Below the pieces are notes generated by a model. It ran no database searches, was not told the DNA's origin, and worked only from the letters and a program-made list of their open reading frames with translations. A stretch of 64,000 bases of DNA from Gemmatimonadaceae bacterium (GTDB taxonomy: Bacteria; Gemmatimonadota; Gemmatimonadetes; Gemmatimonadales; Gemmatimonadaceae). Both the position numbers and the translations under genes were made by a program. Location: positions 62,001 to 126,000 of the forward strand of contig JACVCD010000011.1 in the NCBI GenBank assembly GCA_016742275.1, in the 5' to 3' direction. Position 1 is the stretch's first letter. Every line of letters begins with the position of its first letter. Shown piece after piece: positions 54,022 to 62,755 of this stretch.

Positions 54022-55203
54022 TTATCGTCTCGCCGGCCACAGCACTCCCTGTGCTCCCGGCTTCACCGCTCCTACGCCCAGATAGCGGAACTTCTGCACG
54101 CGCTTTCCTTCGTAGGTCTCGGTGGTATACACGTTGCCCTTGGAGTCGCTGGCGATGCTGTGCACGGCAAAGAACTGTCCGGGCTGACGTCCACCGTCGC
54201 CGAACCAGGTGAGAATCTCGAGCTTCTCGCGGTCCATGACATACACGCGCTCATTCTTGCCGTCGGCGAGATAGAGGTACTTCTGTGCCGCGTCGCGTGA
54301 GAACGCGATGTCCCACACCGAGCCGTCGCCGCGCGTCATGGGCGCGACCCGCACTTCCTTCACGTACTGACCGTTCTTGCGGAACACCTGAATGCGATCA
54401 TTCGGGCGGTCGCACACGTACACGAGGCCATCGGTAGTAGGTTCGGCGCAGTGCACCGGATTCCGGAACTGCTGCGCGAGAGGCGCTGACGGGTCGTACG
54501 GGGGCATGCGCGCGTCGTCTGGCGCGTTGCCGTATGCACCCCAGAACCGCTTGACCTTGCCGCTGGTCATGTCGACCACGGCCACCCGCTTGTTGCCGTA
54601 ACCGTCGGCGACATAGGCCTCATTGGCCTTGTCATCGAATGTGATCTTGGCCACGCGCCCGAAGTGCGTGCTATCGAGACTGTTGGTTGTCTCGTTTGGT
54701 GTGCCAAACTGCTGCAGGAACTTGCCGTCGTGGCTGAACTTGAGAATGTGCGAATCACGCGCGCCATTGCCGCCGATCCACACATTGTCCTTGGCGTCCA
54801 CGGCAATGCCGTGATTGGACGATGGCCATACATAACCTTCGCCTGGACCGCCCCACGCCTTCACCAGATTGCCGTCCGGATCGAACTCCAGTACCGGTGG
54901 CGCCGACTGGCAGCATTCCGCGATTGGCGGATTGGCCTTCATGCCGACTTCGGTGCGCTGATTGAGCGTGGAATCGCCGCGATGGATGATGAACACGTGA
55001 TCGCGGCTGTCCACGCCCACGCCGATCACGGAGCCCAGCAGCCAGTGATTGGGGAGCGGCTTGGGCCACATCGGGTCAACCTCGAACCGTGGTGCCTGGA
55101 CCGTCTGACCATTGTCGGCGTCGAGGGCGGTGTAGGCCGTGCCCAGTCCGGCAATGGCAACGGCGAGGGCGGTCCAGCGAGTGGACGGACGAAACGTCGG
55201 CAT
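54022..55203 (-). CDS. exported NHL-type beta-propeller protein
   Basis: Protein of 393 residues with signal peptide (about 1-25). The mature part is a six-bladed NHL/peptidyl-hydroxyglycine lyase-like propeller: VIGVGVDSRDHVFIIHRGD, DPDGNLVKAWGG, NHGIAVDAKDNVWIGGNG, KITFDDKANEAYVADGYGN, RVAPMTRGDGSVWDIAFS and VHSIASDSKGNVYTTE. A CC pair (AECCQS) is in the first blade. Ligands of such propellers are varied and unknown here. The start at 55203 is supported by the signal peptide. It is divergent from the HupE fusion gene (148-bp gap) and converges on ridA through element E. Confidence 0.85.
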   Translation of the reverse strand: MPTFRPSTRWTALAVAIAGLGTAYTALDADNGQTVQAPRFEVDPMWPKPLPNHWLLGSVIGVGVDSRDHVFIIHRGDSTLNQRTEVGMKANPPIAECCQSAPPVLEFDPDGNLVKAWGGPGEGYVWPSSNHGIAVDAKDNVWIGGNGARDSHILKFSHDGKFLQQFGTPNETTNSLDSTHFGRVAKITFDDKANEAYVADGYGNKRVAVVDMTSGKVKRFWGAYGNAPDDARMPPYDPSAPLAQQFRNPVHCAEPTTDGLVYVCDRPNDRIQVFRKNGQYVKEVRVAPMTRGDGSVWDIAFSRDAAQKYLYLADGKNERVYVMDREKLEILTWFGDGGRQPGQFFAVHSIASDSKGNVYTTETYEGKRVQKFRYLGVGAVKPGAQGVLWPARR

Positions 55204-55351
55204 GGTGGGAGAGTACCGAGGAAGGCAGGCGGAAACCCGTAGGCAACAGGGGGTTCCCGTGGTAATTTCGTGCGTCTGGAGCCGTGCGAAGTGTGCGGAT
55301 CCAATCCCGCCACATTCGTCAGCGCGTTTCTGCGATGTTACAAGACGCGCG

Positions 55352-57181
55352 ATGAAGGTACTCTCCCGCCTGAATCTGTCCAGAGAATCGTTGCGGATTC
55401 CGCATCGCCTGCCCGTCATCGTGATGACTGTGCTGGCGCTCCTTTGCTCGTGTACGCTTCTCGCGCCGCTGCTCCAGGCGCATGAAGTGCCGCGACATGT
55501 GGGCGTGCGCACCTTCGTTGCGACACTTCCCGATCGTGTGCGATTGCTCGTCCAGATTCCCGTGGACGCCGTACGCGATGTGGACTTGCCGCTCACCGCA
55601 CGAGATGCGCTGGACGCGCAGCGCGCGGCCCCATTCCTTCGTGACGCGGCGCGCCTGTGGGTGGCGGATGGTATCGATGTGCGTGACGGTTCACGCGACC
55701 TTGGACGACCCACGATCATCGGTGTCCGTGCGGCTCTGCCGAGTGATCGGGCTTTTGAGGACTACGCGTCGGCCATGCGTGCCATTCAGTCGGCGCCATA
55801 TGACTCTACCATCGACGTTCCGCATGGACAGCTGCGTCTCGATGTGTGGCTCGAATGGCCGGTCACCACGCCGGTCACCGACCTCGTGCTCGACCCGCAG
55901 TGGGCGCATCTCGGTGTTCGCACAACGACGCTGATGCAATTGGTGCTGCCCGATGGACAGGTGCGGCCCTACGCCTTCGAAGGTGATCCGGGAACGGTGC
56001 GGCTCGATCCCCGGTGGTGGCATGCTGCATGGCACTTCGTGGTTGATGGCATGGCGCACATGCTCGGCGGGCTCGACCACCTGTTGTTTGTGCTGTGCCT
56101 GATTCTGCCGTTTCGTCAGTTGCGTCCGCTCATCGGGCTGGTGACGGCATTCACCGTGGCGCATTCACTGACACTGGTGGCCTCCGCATTTGGCTGGGCG
56201 CCACAAGCCGGATGGTTTTCGCCACTCGTTGAAGTGTTGATCGCGGCCTCGATCGTATTTATGGCGGTCGAGAACATGCTTGGCGCGAATCTCGAACGTC
56301 GGTGGCGTATCGCGTTTGCGTTTGGGCTCGTGCACGGCTTCGGTTTTTCCTCTGCGTTGCAGGACTCGTTGCAGCTGGCGGGCAGTCATATGCTCGTGTC
56401 ATTGGCTGCGTTCAATCTCGGTGTCGAACTCGCTCAGGTGCTCGTGTTGATAGTCGCCGTTCCGCTCGTTGATCGTGTGTTCACTCGTGCTGTTCCGGAG
56501 CGCGCCGGTATTCTGATTGCTTCGGCGTTCATCGCGCACGAAGCGTGGCACTGGATGGGGGATCGTGCGACGGATTTGCGTGCGCAGCCCTTCAGCTGGC
56601 CGGTGCTCGATACCGCGTTCCTGCTGGTCGTGATTCGTTGGAGTATGGCGTTGCTGGTGGTGTTGGGCTTGTCGTGGTTGATGGACGCCTTCATGACGCG
56701 TTGGGTGCGTCCAAACACGCCCGGTGCAGCGTCGCGCGCACAGGGTGTTGCAAAGGCCGCGGTGACCGCGTTGCTCCTGGCTGGTGTGTTGATTGCACCA
56801 ACGCAATCGATCTCCGCTCAAGCGGCACCACGCACCACCAAAGCCGGCGCCTACACTGCGGAGCAGGCCACCAAGGGCCGTGAAGTCTTCAACAGCATGT
56901 GCCTCGGCTGTCATACGACGGCATCGCACATGGGCGCTGCGTTTGAACTCAAATGGTTCGGCCGCCCGCTGTTTGATCTCTACGACTATCTCAGCCAAGC
57001 CATGCCCAAGACCGCACCGGGCACGCTCACGGAAGACGAATACGTCTGGGTGACGGCGTATATCCTGAGGCTGAATGGCATGCCTCCTGGGAAAGTCGAA
57101 CTATCGCCCGAACCCGCGTGGCTCAAGGCTGTGCGAGTGGACACCACACTGCGCGGTGTTGGCGGCAAGAGCACGCCCTAA
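55352..57181 (+). CDS. HupE/UreJ-like membrane protein fused to cytochrome c
   Basis: Protein of 609 residues. After a signal/anchor (about 1-45, LLAPLLQAHE) there is an exported beta-rich domain (about 45-225), then a membrane domain of the HupE/UreJ_2 type (about 225-455) with GMAHMLGGLDHLLFVLCLIL, PFRQLRPLIGLVTAFTVAHS, LVHGFGFSSALQ and EAWHWMGD, histidine-rich in the membrane segments as for metal carriers. After one more helix (TALLLAGVLIA) a periplasmic cytochrome c domain carries CLGCH (about 523) and a possible methionine ligand in QAMPKTAPG. The metal-carrier plus cytochrome fusion is unusual. The next gene, a PQQ-type dehydrogenase, follows after 104 bp. Confidence 0.85.
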   Translation: MKVLSRLNLSRESLRIPHRLPVIVMTVLALLCSCTLLAPLLQAHEVPRHVGVRTFVATLPDRVRLLVQIPVDAVRDVDLPLTARDALDAQRAAPFLRDAARLWVADGIDVRDGSRDLGRPTIIGVRAALPSDRAFEDYASAMRAIQSAPYDSTIDVPHGQLRLDVWLEWPVTTPVTDLVLDPQWAHLGVRTTTLMQLVLPDGQVRPYAFEGDPGTVRLDPRWWHAAWHFVVDGMAHMLGGLDHLLFVLCLILPFRQLRPLIGLVTAFTVAHSLTLVASAFGWAPQAGWFSPLVEVLIAASIVFMAVENMLGANLERRWRIAFAFGLVHGFGFSSALQDSLQLAGSHMLVSLAAFNLGVELAQVLVLIVAVPLVDRVFTRAVPERAGILIASAFIAHEAWHWMGDRATDLRAQPFSWPVLDTAFLLVVIRWSMALLVVLGLSWLMDAFMTRWVRPNTPGAASRAQGVAKAAVTALLLAGVLIAPTQSISAQAAPRTTKAGAYTAEQATKGREVFNSMCLGCHTTASHMGAAFELKWFGRPLFDLYDYLSQAMPKTAPGTLTEDEYVWVTAYILRLNGMPPGKVELSPEPAWLKAVRVDTTLRGVGGKSTP

Positions 57182-57193
57182 CCTTCCGTCAGT

Positions 57194-57243
57194 TCGCTTC
57201 CGCTGTTTCGCATCCGTTTTTTCGCCTCCGCTTTTCGCTTCCG
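57194..57243 (+). repeat. tandem TCGCNTCCG words (one-sided E-type repeat)
   Basis: The nonamer TCGCNTCCG occurs four times at 57194, 57208, 57222 and 57235, spaced 14, 14 and 13 bp, the period of element E. There is no inverted partner arm, and the flanking genes are co-directional, unlike the other elements. It lies in the leader of the PQQ-type dehydrogenase gene. Confidence 0.75.
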
Positions 57244-57285
57244 CCGTCAATCGCTTTCCCCCTCCTCTCTCCTCCCGGAGACCAC

Positions 57286-59475
57286 ATGACAAGAAGCGGC
57301 ATCACGAAATTCGCTGCATTGGCCGCCATCAGCGCCACACTCGGTGGTGTGTTGCTGACGCAGGTGTCCTCGTCACGCGCACAACCCGGCAAGCCGCTCG
57401 TGCGTGGCAATGCCCACGGGGAATGGCGGCACTGGGGCGCGGATCAGTGGAGCACGCGCTACTCGCCGCTCGATCAGATCAACGCGTCCAACTTCGACTC
57501 GCTTCAGGTCGCGTGGGAGTGGAAGGGCGGAGCATTCGGAAAGGACGAGTACTATCGCACGACGCCGCTCTATGCGAACGGTCGGATCTTCACGGTCGCG
57601 AGCACACGTCGTGTGGCGGCAGCGCTCGATCCGTCGACCGGCGAAACACTGTGGATGTACCGACTGGACGAGGGCATTCGCTGGCAGAAGGCGCCGCGTC
57701 AGTTTGCCGGTCGTGGTCTTTCGTATTGGACCGATGGCGTCAAGGAGCGCATCCTGCTCGTGACGCCGGGCTATCATCTCGTCTCACTTGACGCGAAGAC
57801 CGGCAAGCCCGACGCCGCATTCGGCAAGACCGGTGTGGTCGATCTGATGGAAGGTCTCGGATACCCGATGGTGAAGCTTGCCGTCGATGACTCGGGTCCG
57901 CTCATCATCTCCGATGCCGCGCCGTATCGCGAAGCCAAGCCCGGCGAAACCTGGGATCCCGTAAAGAAGATCGGCGCCGACGGCAGCGTTGGCATCGCGT
58001 CGCAGATCGCCGCGAGTTCGCCGGCCATGGTGGTGGGCAATGTGCTCATCGTCGGCAACTCGTCGATTCACGGCTACTACCCGATTCGCGCGACCAATCC
58101 CATTGGCACCGTGCGCGGGTTTGATATCGCAACGGGTCGCCTGCTGTGGAAGTTCAACCTCGTGCCGCAGCCCGGCGAATATGGCGCGGAGACATGGAAA
58201 AATGGCTCCAAGCAGGGCACCAAGGGTGTCGGCAAAACCGATGCGTGGGCGCCATTTGCCGCCGACGAAGCACTGGGCCTCGTGTACATCCCCGTCGGCA
58301 TGCCGCTCATGGATGAATACGGCGGACATCGCCCGGGCAACAATCTGTTCGGCAATTCACTTGTCGCACTCGACGCCAAGACAGGCAAGCGGAAGTGGCA
58401 CTTCCAGATGGTGCACCATGACATCTGGGACTACGACACACCGATGGCGCCCAATATCATGGACGTCACCATCGATGGCCGCGCGCGCAAGATCGTGGCG
58501 CAGCCGACGAAGCAAGGCTGGCTCTACGTGTTCGATCGTGTCACCGGCGAACCGATCTGGCCGATCGAAGAAAAGCCTGTACTGGCGAGTGGTGTGCCGG
58601 GTGAGCAGTCCTCACCGACGCAGCCCATTCCGAGCAAGCCCGCGCCGTACTCGCAGCAGGGGCTCGTCGAATCCGATCTGATCGACTTCACGCCGGCCAT
58701 CAAGGATTCGGCGTTGGCGTTGGCCAAGAAGTGCCGCATGGGACCGTACTACATTCCGCCCGCTGCCGCCGACGGCAAGGACAGCAGTGGATTCCGTTGT
58801 GCGTGGTATGCACCGGGCGCGAGCGGTGGTGTAAACATCGATGGTGGCGCCACACACGATCCCGAGACGGGCATGATCTACGTCGCCAGCATCACGGGAC
58901 TCAGCACCACCACGCTGCTCAACGATCCGTGCTCGGAGTTTGCCTACAGCTCACCGGCCAGTAACTGCGGTTTGATCGGCGCACTGCCAACCCCCGCTGG
59001 ATACAAGAAGCCGGAGAACGTCGGCTTTGGTGGACGTGCATCGGGTTCAATGATCGGTGGTATCTCGATCGCCAAGCCCAAGGAGTATGGTGGCATCACA
59101 GCGTACAGCATGAAGACCGGCGACAAGGCGTGGTGGATGCCCAACGCGGGATTCATCCGTCAGACCAGCCGCGATCCGCTCTTCGCTGGTGTGAACATTC
59201 CGCCGCTTCCCGGACGTGGACAGGCGCAGGCCATCACCACCAAGACACTCGTGATTTATGGCACTGGTCGTTCCGGCGGTCTGCCGGGTGAACCGCCCAA
59301 GCTGTTCGCGCTCGACAAGGCAACCGGAAAGCAGGTTGGCGCACTGCAGATCTCGGCCAAGACAACGGCCGTGCCAATGACATTCCTGCACAAGGGTCAG
59401 CAGTACATCGTGTTCGCGACAGGCGCGGAAGAGAATACGAGTTTGGTGGCGCTCAGGTTGCCGGTGAAGAAGTAG
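57286..59475 (+). CDS. PQQ-dependent dehydrogenase (quinoprotein)
   Basis: Exported quinoprotein of 729 residues, resembling glucose/quinate/alcohol dehydrogenases with an eight-bladed propeller. A signal peptide (about 1-32) precedes EWRHWGADQWSTRYSPLDQI, the family N-terminal motif. The active-site HHDIWDYDTPMAPN segment, with the catalytic aspartate, and the tryptophan-docking repeats LDAKTGKRKWHFQ and DRVTGEPIWPIEE are visible; the C-terminal half has PGRGQAQAITTKTLVIYGTG. It oxidises a sugar or alcohol in the periplasm and passes electrons to a cytochrome or quinone; the cytochrome domain of the preceding gene is the likely partner. ATG 57286 has GGAG upstream. Substrate unknown. Confidence 0.88.
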   Translation: MTRSGITKFAALAAISATLGGVLLTQVSSSRAQPGKPLVRGNAHGEWRHWGADQWSTRYSPLDQINASNFDSLQVAWEWKGGAFGKDEYYRTTPLYANGRIFTVASTRRVAAALDPSTGETLWMYRLDEGIRWQKAPRQFAGRGLSYWTDGVKERILLVTPGYHLVSLDAKTGKPDAAFGKTGVVDLMEGLGYPMVKLAVDDSGPLIISDAAPYREAKPGETWDPVKKIGADGSVGIASQIAASSPAMVVGNVLIVGNSSIHGYYPIRATNPIGTVRGFDIATGRLLWKFNLVPQPGEYGAETWKNGSKQGTKGVGKTDAWAPFAADEALGLVYIPVGMPLMDEYGGHRPGNNLFGNSLVALDAKTGKRKWHFQMVHHDIWDYDTPMAPNIMDVTIDGRARKIVAQPTKQGWLYVFDRVTGEPIWPIEEKPVLASGVPGEQSSPTQPIPSKPAPYSQQGLVESDLIDFTPAIKDSALALAKKCRMGPYYIPPAAADGKDSSGFRCAWYAPGASGGVNIDGGATHDPETGMIYVASITGLSTTTLLNDPCSEFAYSSPASNCGLIGALPTPAGYKKPENVGFGGRASGSMIGGISIAKPKEYGGITAYSMKTGDKAWWMPNAGFIRQTSRDPLFAGVNIPPLPGRGQAQAITTKTLVIYGTGRSGGLPGEPPKLFALDKATGKQVGALQISAKTTAVPMTFLHKGQQYIVFATGAEENTSLVALRLPVKK

Positions 59476-59486
59476 TCAGGCCGACA

Positions 59487-59583
59487 GATCGGTCAGCTTT
59501 GAGCTTTGAGTAAAAGTGGGGAGTTGCGAGTACGGTTGACTCGCAACTCCCCACTTTTACTCAGGACTCAAAGCTCACCGAAT
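59487..59583. repeat. inverted-repeat element B (GGTCAGCTTTGAG family)
   Basis: Arms 59490-59531 and 59539-59580 form an inverted repeat with about five mismatches and a 7-base centre. The left arm begins CGGTCAGCTTTGAG and continues to AACTC-type words, matching the right arm of element A at about 38 of 45 positions. In element B the units start at the outer ends and point inward, the opposite of A. It fills the gap between convergent PQQ-dehydrogenase and NHL genes. Confidence 0.85.
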
Positions 59584-59602
59584 ATCGAGGAACACATGCG
59601 AG

Positions 59603-60655
59603 CTATTTCCTTTCGTATCTCTTGAGCGCCTTATCTCCAACTTCCGCCCCATAAATATTCCCGGCCGCATCAACCGCCACTCCCTCGGCGCTGCTGGTGC
59701 TGGGCGGCTTGGGAGCCGGATCGGGAATGAATGCCGTCACCTGACCCGTACGCGCACTGCCAATGCGAATACCGCGCTTCCACGCACTGTGCGGCGGGCT
59801 CACTGAGCCTGATTCGGAGTCCGCCGCGTACAGCACATCATTCTTGTCGATCCAGAGTCCGCTGATGCGGCTGAACTGATACCACGTCGCCTGCACGGCA
59901 AACGTATTGGGATCAACAATCAGCAATCGATCGTTGCCACGATCCGCGATGAACAGGCGTCCGCGTGAGTCAAATGCGAGCGCGTGCGGCTGATCGAGCT
60001 GCCCATCGCCCTTGCCCCAGCTGCCCCATGTGCGCTTGAGCTTTCCACTCTTGTCGAACACCAGAATGCGCGCCGTGGCGCCTGCGCGCGATGAGTGGCC
60101 CTCGGCAACATAGATATCGCCATTGGCCGCGGTGATCACCGCGTTGGGCTGCCAAAAGAAGCTCGTGTCGCGTCCGCCACCGACACGGCCCAGTGTAAGC
60201 AGCACGTCGCCCTTGGGGCTGAATTTTACGATCTGATGCCCACGCGGCGGTGGGGCCGGCGCATTGGGATCGATGGGGGGTGTGCCGCCGGTGCAACTGC
60301 AGTCCACAACCCAAATGTTGTTGTCGCGATCAACGTGAATGCCGTGCGGTGACATGATCATGCCGGCGCCAAAGCTCGCGACCAATGCACCGCTGGCGTC
60401 GAACTTGAGCACACTCGGCAGCGACGACTGCGCGCAGCTGTTCACGCCGCAGCGTTCAGCCACCCAGATGCTCTTGCCATCCTTATCGATGGCCACGGCA
60501 CTCGTGGAACCCCAGGTGCGTCCGGCGGGCATCTTGGCCCAGCCTTCAACTGTTCGGTAGGGATTGGGAAGATCATTGACCGGCGCCATGTCGGCCGTCG
60601 ATTGCGCGGCGAGCGGCGAGACTGACACCGCCAGCAGAAGGGCAAGGGTGCGCAT
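59603..60655 (-). CDS. exported NHL-type beta-propeller protein, second copy
   Basis: Protein of 350 residues with a signal peptide (about 1-18, PLAAQ). The propeller resembles that of the NHL protein at 54 kb: AVAIDKDGKSIWVAERCG, SPHGIHVDRDNNIWVVDCSC, ANGDIYVAEGHSS, QLDQPHALAFDSRGRLFIAD and AEGVAVDAAGNIYGAEVG. Cysteines in the first blades may form disulfides. Start ATG 60655 gives the signal peptide; a hairpin (60685-60702) lies just upstream. Both propellers surround the quinoprotein genes and converge on or diverge from them, so a supporting role in the same periplasmic process is possible. Confidence 0.85.
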   Translation of the reverse strand: MRTLALLLAVSVSPLAAQSTADMAPVNDLPNPYRTVEGWAKMPAGRTWGSTSAVAIDKDGKSIWVAERCGVNSCAQSSLPSVLKFDASGALVASFGAGMIMSPHGIHVDRDNNIWVVDCSCTGGTPPIDPNAPAPPPRGHQIVKFSPKGDVLLTLGRVGGGRDTSFFWQPNAVITAANGDIYVAEGHSSRAGATARILVFDKSGKLKRTWGSWGKGDGQLDQPHALAFDSRGRLFIADRGNDRLLIVDPNTFAVQATWYQFSRISGLWIDKNDVLYAADSESGSVSPPHSAWKRGIRIGSARTGQVTAFIPDPAPKPPSTSSAEGVAVDAAGNIYGAEVGDKALKRYERK

Positions 60656-60794
60656 GCGGAATGGGAGGAGGCGGGAGGTAGGAGGCAGCTTGGAAAAGCT
60701 GCGCGTTTGCACGCCGCAGGGCAAATGCACCGGAAAACCTGGATGAAAATCTGATTGGAGTTGCGATGCGTCCCTCGTCTGGCGAGCGTTCGCC
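60656..60794. promoter_or_regulatory. divergent region NHL / small lipoprotein gene
   Basis: A 139-bp gap with two hairpins: GCAGCTT (60685-60691) pairs with AAGCTGC (60696-60702), and GCGTTTGC pairs with GCAAATGC across the next 10 bases (about 60703-60728). Promoters for both genes must lie here; none is clear. Confidence 0.3.
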
Positions 60795-61364
60795 ATGCGT
60801 CATGACTCATCGCACCGAAATTCGCACCGTATGCGGGCCGCCACCATTGCTGTGTTGGCCTTGGTCGCGTCCGGATGCGGCAAAACGACCGACGCCACGC
60901 CCCGTGATGTGGCCATGCAGTTCTATGTGACGCTCGAGGCGGCGGGCGTCCGTGGCATCCCCGAGGCGCGCGCCATGCCCGCGCTCGAGCCCTACCTCAC
61001 CAGCGAACTCACGACGCGGCTCAAGGAAGCGGCCGCGTCGGCCGATCCACAGCGCAGCATCTTCAGTGGCTTGTACGAGGGCTACTCCACCTACTATGTG
61101 CAGGACACGCGTCTGCTTGGCGATACAGCTCTGGTGATCATGGGCTTCTCCAACATGACACAGAAACCGGCCGTGAAGTGGAGCGACACCCTCGTCGTCA
61201 TCAAGGGACCGCCGTCATGGCGTGTTGCCGATCTGCGTTATGGCGGCAACTGGGACTTCGGCTATCGCGGTACGCTGACGGGCGTGCTCACACGCGCTGC
61301 TTCTTCCACGTCCCACGACGGAACATCAGCCACGCCACCAGCGCCAGCAACGAATACGCGCTGA
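60795..61364 (+). CDS. small lipoprotein of unknown function
   Basis: Exported lipoprotein of at most 189 residues, with lipobox in ALVASGCGK. The start could be ATG 60795 or ATG 60831 (MRAATIAVLAL); the latter gives a more typical signal peptide. The mature part is alpha/beta with a first half VAMQFYVTLEAAGVRG, TSELTTRLKEAAASAD and a second half ending in VADLRYGGNWDFGYRG, resembling small exported domains of the DUF3828 or lumazine-binding sort, but I cannot assign a family. Its last 77 bases overlap the end of the convergent MATE gene. Confidence 0.75.
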   Translation: MRHDSSHRNSHRMRAATIAVLALVASGCGKTTDATPRDVAMQFYVTLEAAGVRGIPEARAMPALEPYLTSELTTRLKEAAASADPQRSIFSGLYEGYSTYYVQDTRLLGDTALVIMGFSNMTQKPAVKWSDTLVVIKGPPSWRVADLRYGGNWDFGYRGTLTGVLTRAASSTSHDGTSATPPAPATNTR

Positions 61365-62733
61365 GTACTGCCATGAAAATGCCGTTCGCGCCAATGGCAT
61401 CGGATCGCGTGAGCACGAACGCCAACGGAATCTCGAACAACCAGAACACCGCAATGTTCATGCGGGTTGGCGTCTTGGTGTCTCCGGCTCCATTGAAGGC
61501 CTGCATCAGCACCATGCCGAACGCATAGAGCGGAAAGCCCAGTGCCATGAGACGTAGTCCGCGCACGGCTACCCGACTGACATCCGGATCGTTCGTGAAG
61601 ACTCCGACAATCGGACCGGTGAGAAACACGAATACCACACCGACCAAGCCGAGAAATACCACGTTGTAGCGCGCCGCGGTCCATACGGCCTGTTCGGCGC
61701 GATCGGGCTGACGTGAGCCAAGCGACTGACCGACCATCGTGGCTGCGGCGTTACTCACACCCCATGCTGGCAGGAGCGCAAACATCACCAGCCGTACGGC
61801 AATGGTGTAACCCGCCATCGCGGCACTGCCAAATCCGGCGATAATGCGAATGAGCACCATCCAGGTGAGGCTGCCCACCATGACCTGCACGGTGGCATTG
61901 GTCGCCATCTGCAGAATTCTTCGCATGATGCCGAAATCGAGTGCGACATGTTCACGTCGCACCTGCAAGTGGCCTGATCCACGAGACAAGTGCCACAGCG
62001 CAAACAACACACCAACACCGCGTCCAGTCGTTGTGGCAATTGCTGCTCCGGTCACGCCAAGAGTTGGCAGTGGGCCAGGGCCAAAAATCAGCAACGGACC
62101 GAGCACGATGTTGATGCCGTTCGCCAACCACAGCACGCGCATGGAAATGGCCGCGTCACCGGCACCGCGGAACACGGCATTGATCACGAAGAGCAGAAAC
62201 GCCGTGCAACTCCCGCCGAGCATGATGCGCGCGAAGGTCGTGCCGGTGCTTAATACATCAGGCGTCGCGCCCATGAGTCCCAGCAGCGTCGGCGCGAGCG
62301 CCACGCCAATGACGCCCAATGTGAGCGAGACCATCGCGCCAAGTGCGATGACCTGCACGGCGGCGCGGGCAGCTTCATCGGGGGATTTTTCACCCACGCG
62401 GCGCGCGACAAGTGCGGTACCGCCGATGGCCAGGCCCATGGCAATGGTATAGACCACCACCATGAGTGATTCGGTGAGGCCGACGGTTGCAACGGCGCTT
62501 GCGCCGAGACGGGCAACAAAAAACACATCGGAGAGTGCAAAGAGACTCTCCATCAACATTTCGAGCACCATCGGAATGGCCAGCAGGAACGTGGCACGTC
62601 CGATGGAGCCCGATGTGTAGTCGTGCCGCGTACCGCGAACGGCCGCGCGCACGTCCTGCCACCAATGCGGCCTGTCCGGAGGAACGGTGGCGGAGTGTGT
62701 CATGCTGTCGGTGTTACGGGACTGCTCCGCCAT
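61288..62733 (-). CDS. MATE-family multidrug/metabolite exporter
   Basis: Inner-membrane antiporter of 481 residues with about 12 membrane helices in two homologous halves. The N-terminal half starts with ATFLLAIPMVLEMLMESLFALSDVFFVARLG, and the family segments VGTALVARRVGEKSPDEAA and GTTFARIMLGG are present; in the second half GVSNAAATMVGQSLGSRQPDRA is the corresponding motif. It expels cationic drugs or metabolites with sodium or proton gradients; substrate unknown. Start ATG 62733. It lies 22 bp downstream of the DUF4097 gene, so they may be co-transcribed. Confidence 0.9.
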   Translation of the reverse strand: MAEQSRNTDSMTHSATVPPDRPHWWQDVRAAVRGTRHDYTSGSIGRATFLLAIPMVLEMLMESLFALSDVFFVARLGASAVATVGLTESLMVVVYTIAMGLAIGGTALVARRVGEKSPDEAARAAVQVIALGAMVSLTLGVIGVALAPTLLGLMGATPDVLSTGTTFARIMLGGSCTAFLLFVINAVFRGAGDAAISMRVLWLANGINIVLGPLLIFGPGPLPTLGVTGAAIATTTGRGVGVLFALWHLSRGSGHLQVRREHVALDFGIMRRILQMATNATVQVMVGSLTWMVLIRIIAGFGSAAMAGYTIAVRLVMFALLPAWGVSNAAATMVGQSLGSRQPDRAEQAVWTAARYNVVFLGLVGVVFVFLTGPIVGVFTNDPDVSRVAVRGLRLMALGFPLYAFGMVLMQAFNGAGDTKTPTRMNIAVFWLFEIPLAFVLTRSDAIGANGIFMAVLSAYSLLALVAWLMFRRGTWKKQRV

Positions 62734-62755
62734 CGTTGCCTCAGATCAGGTCATG

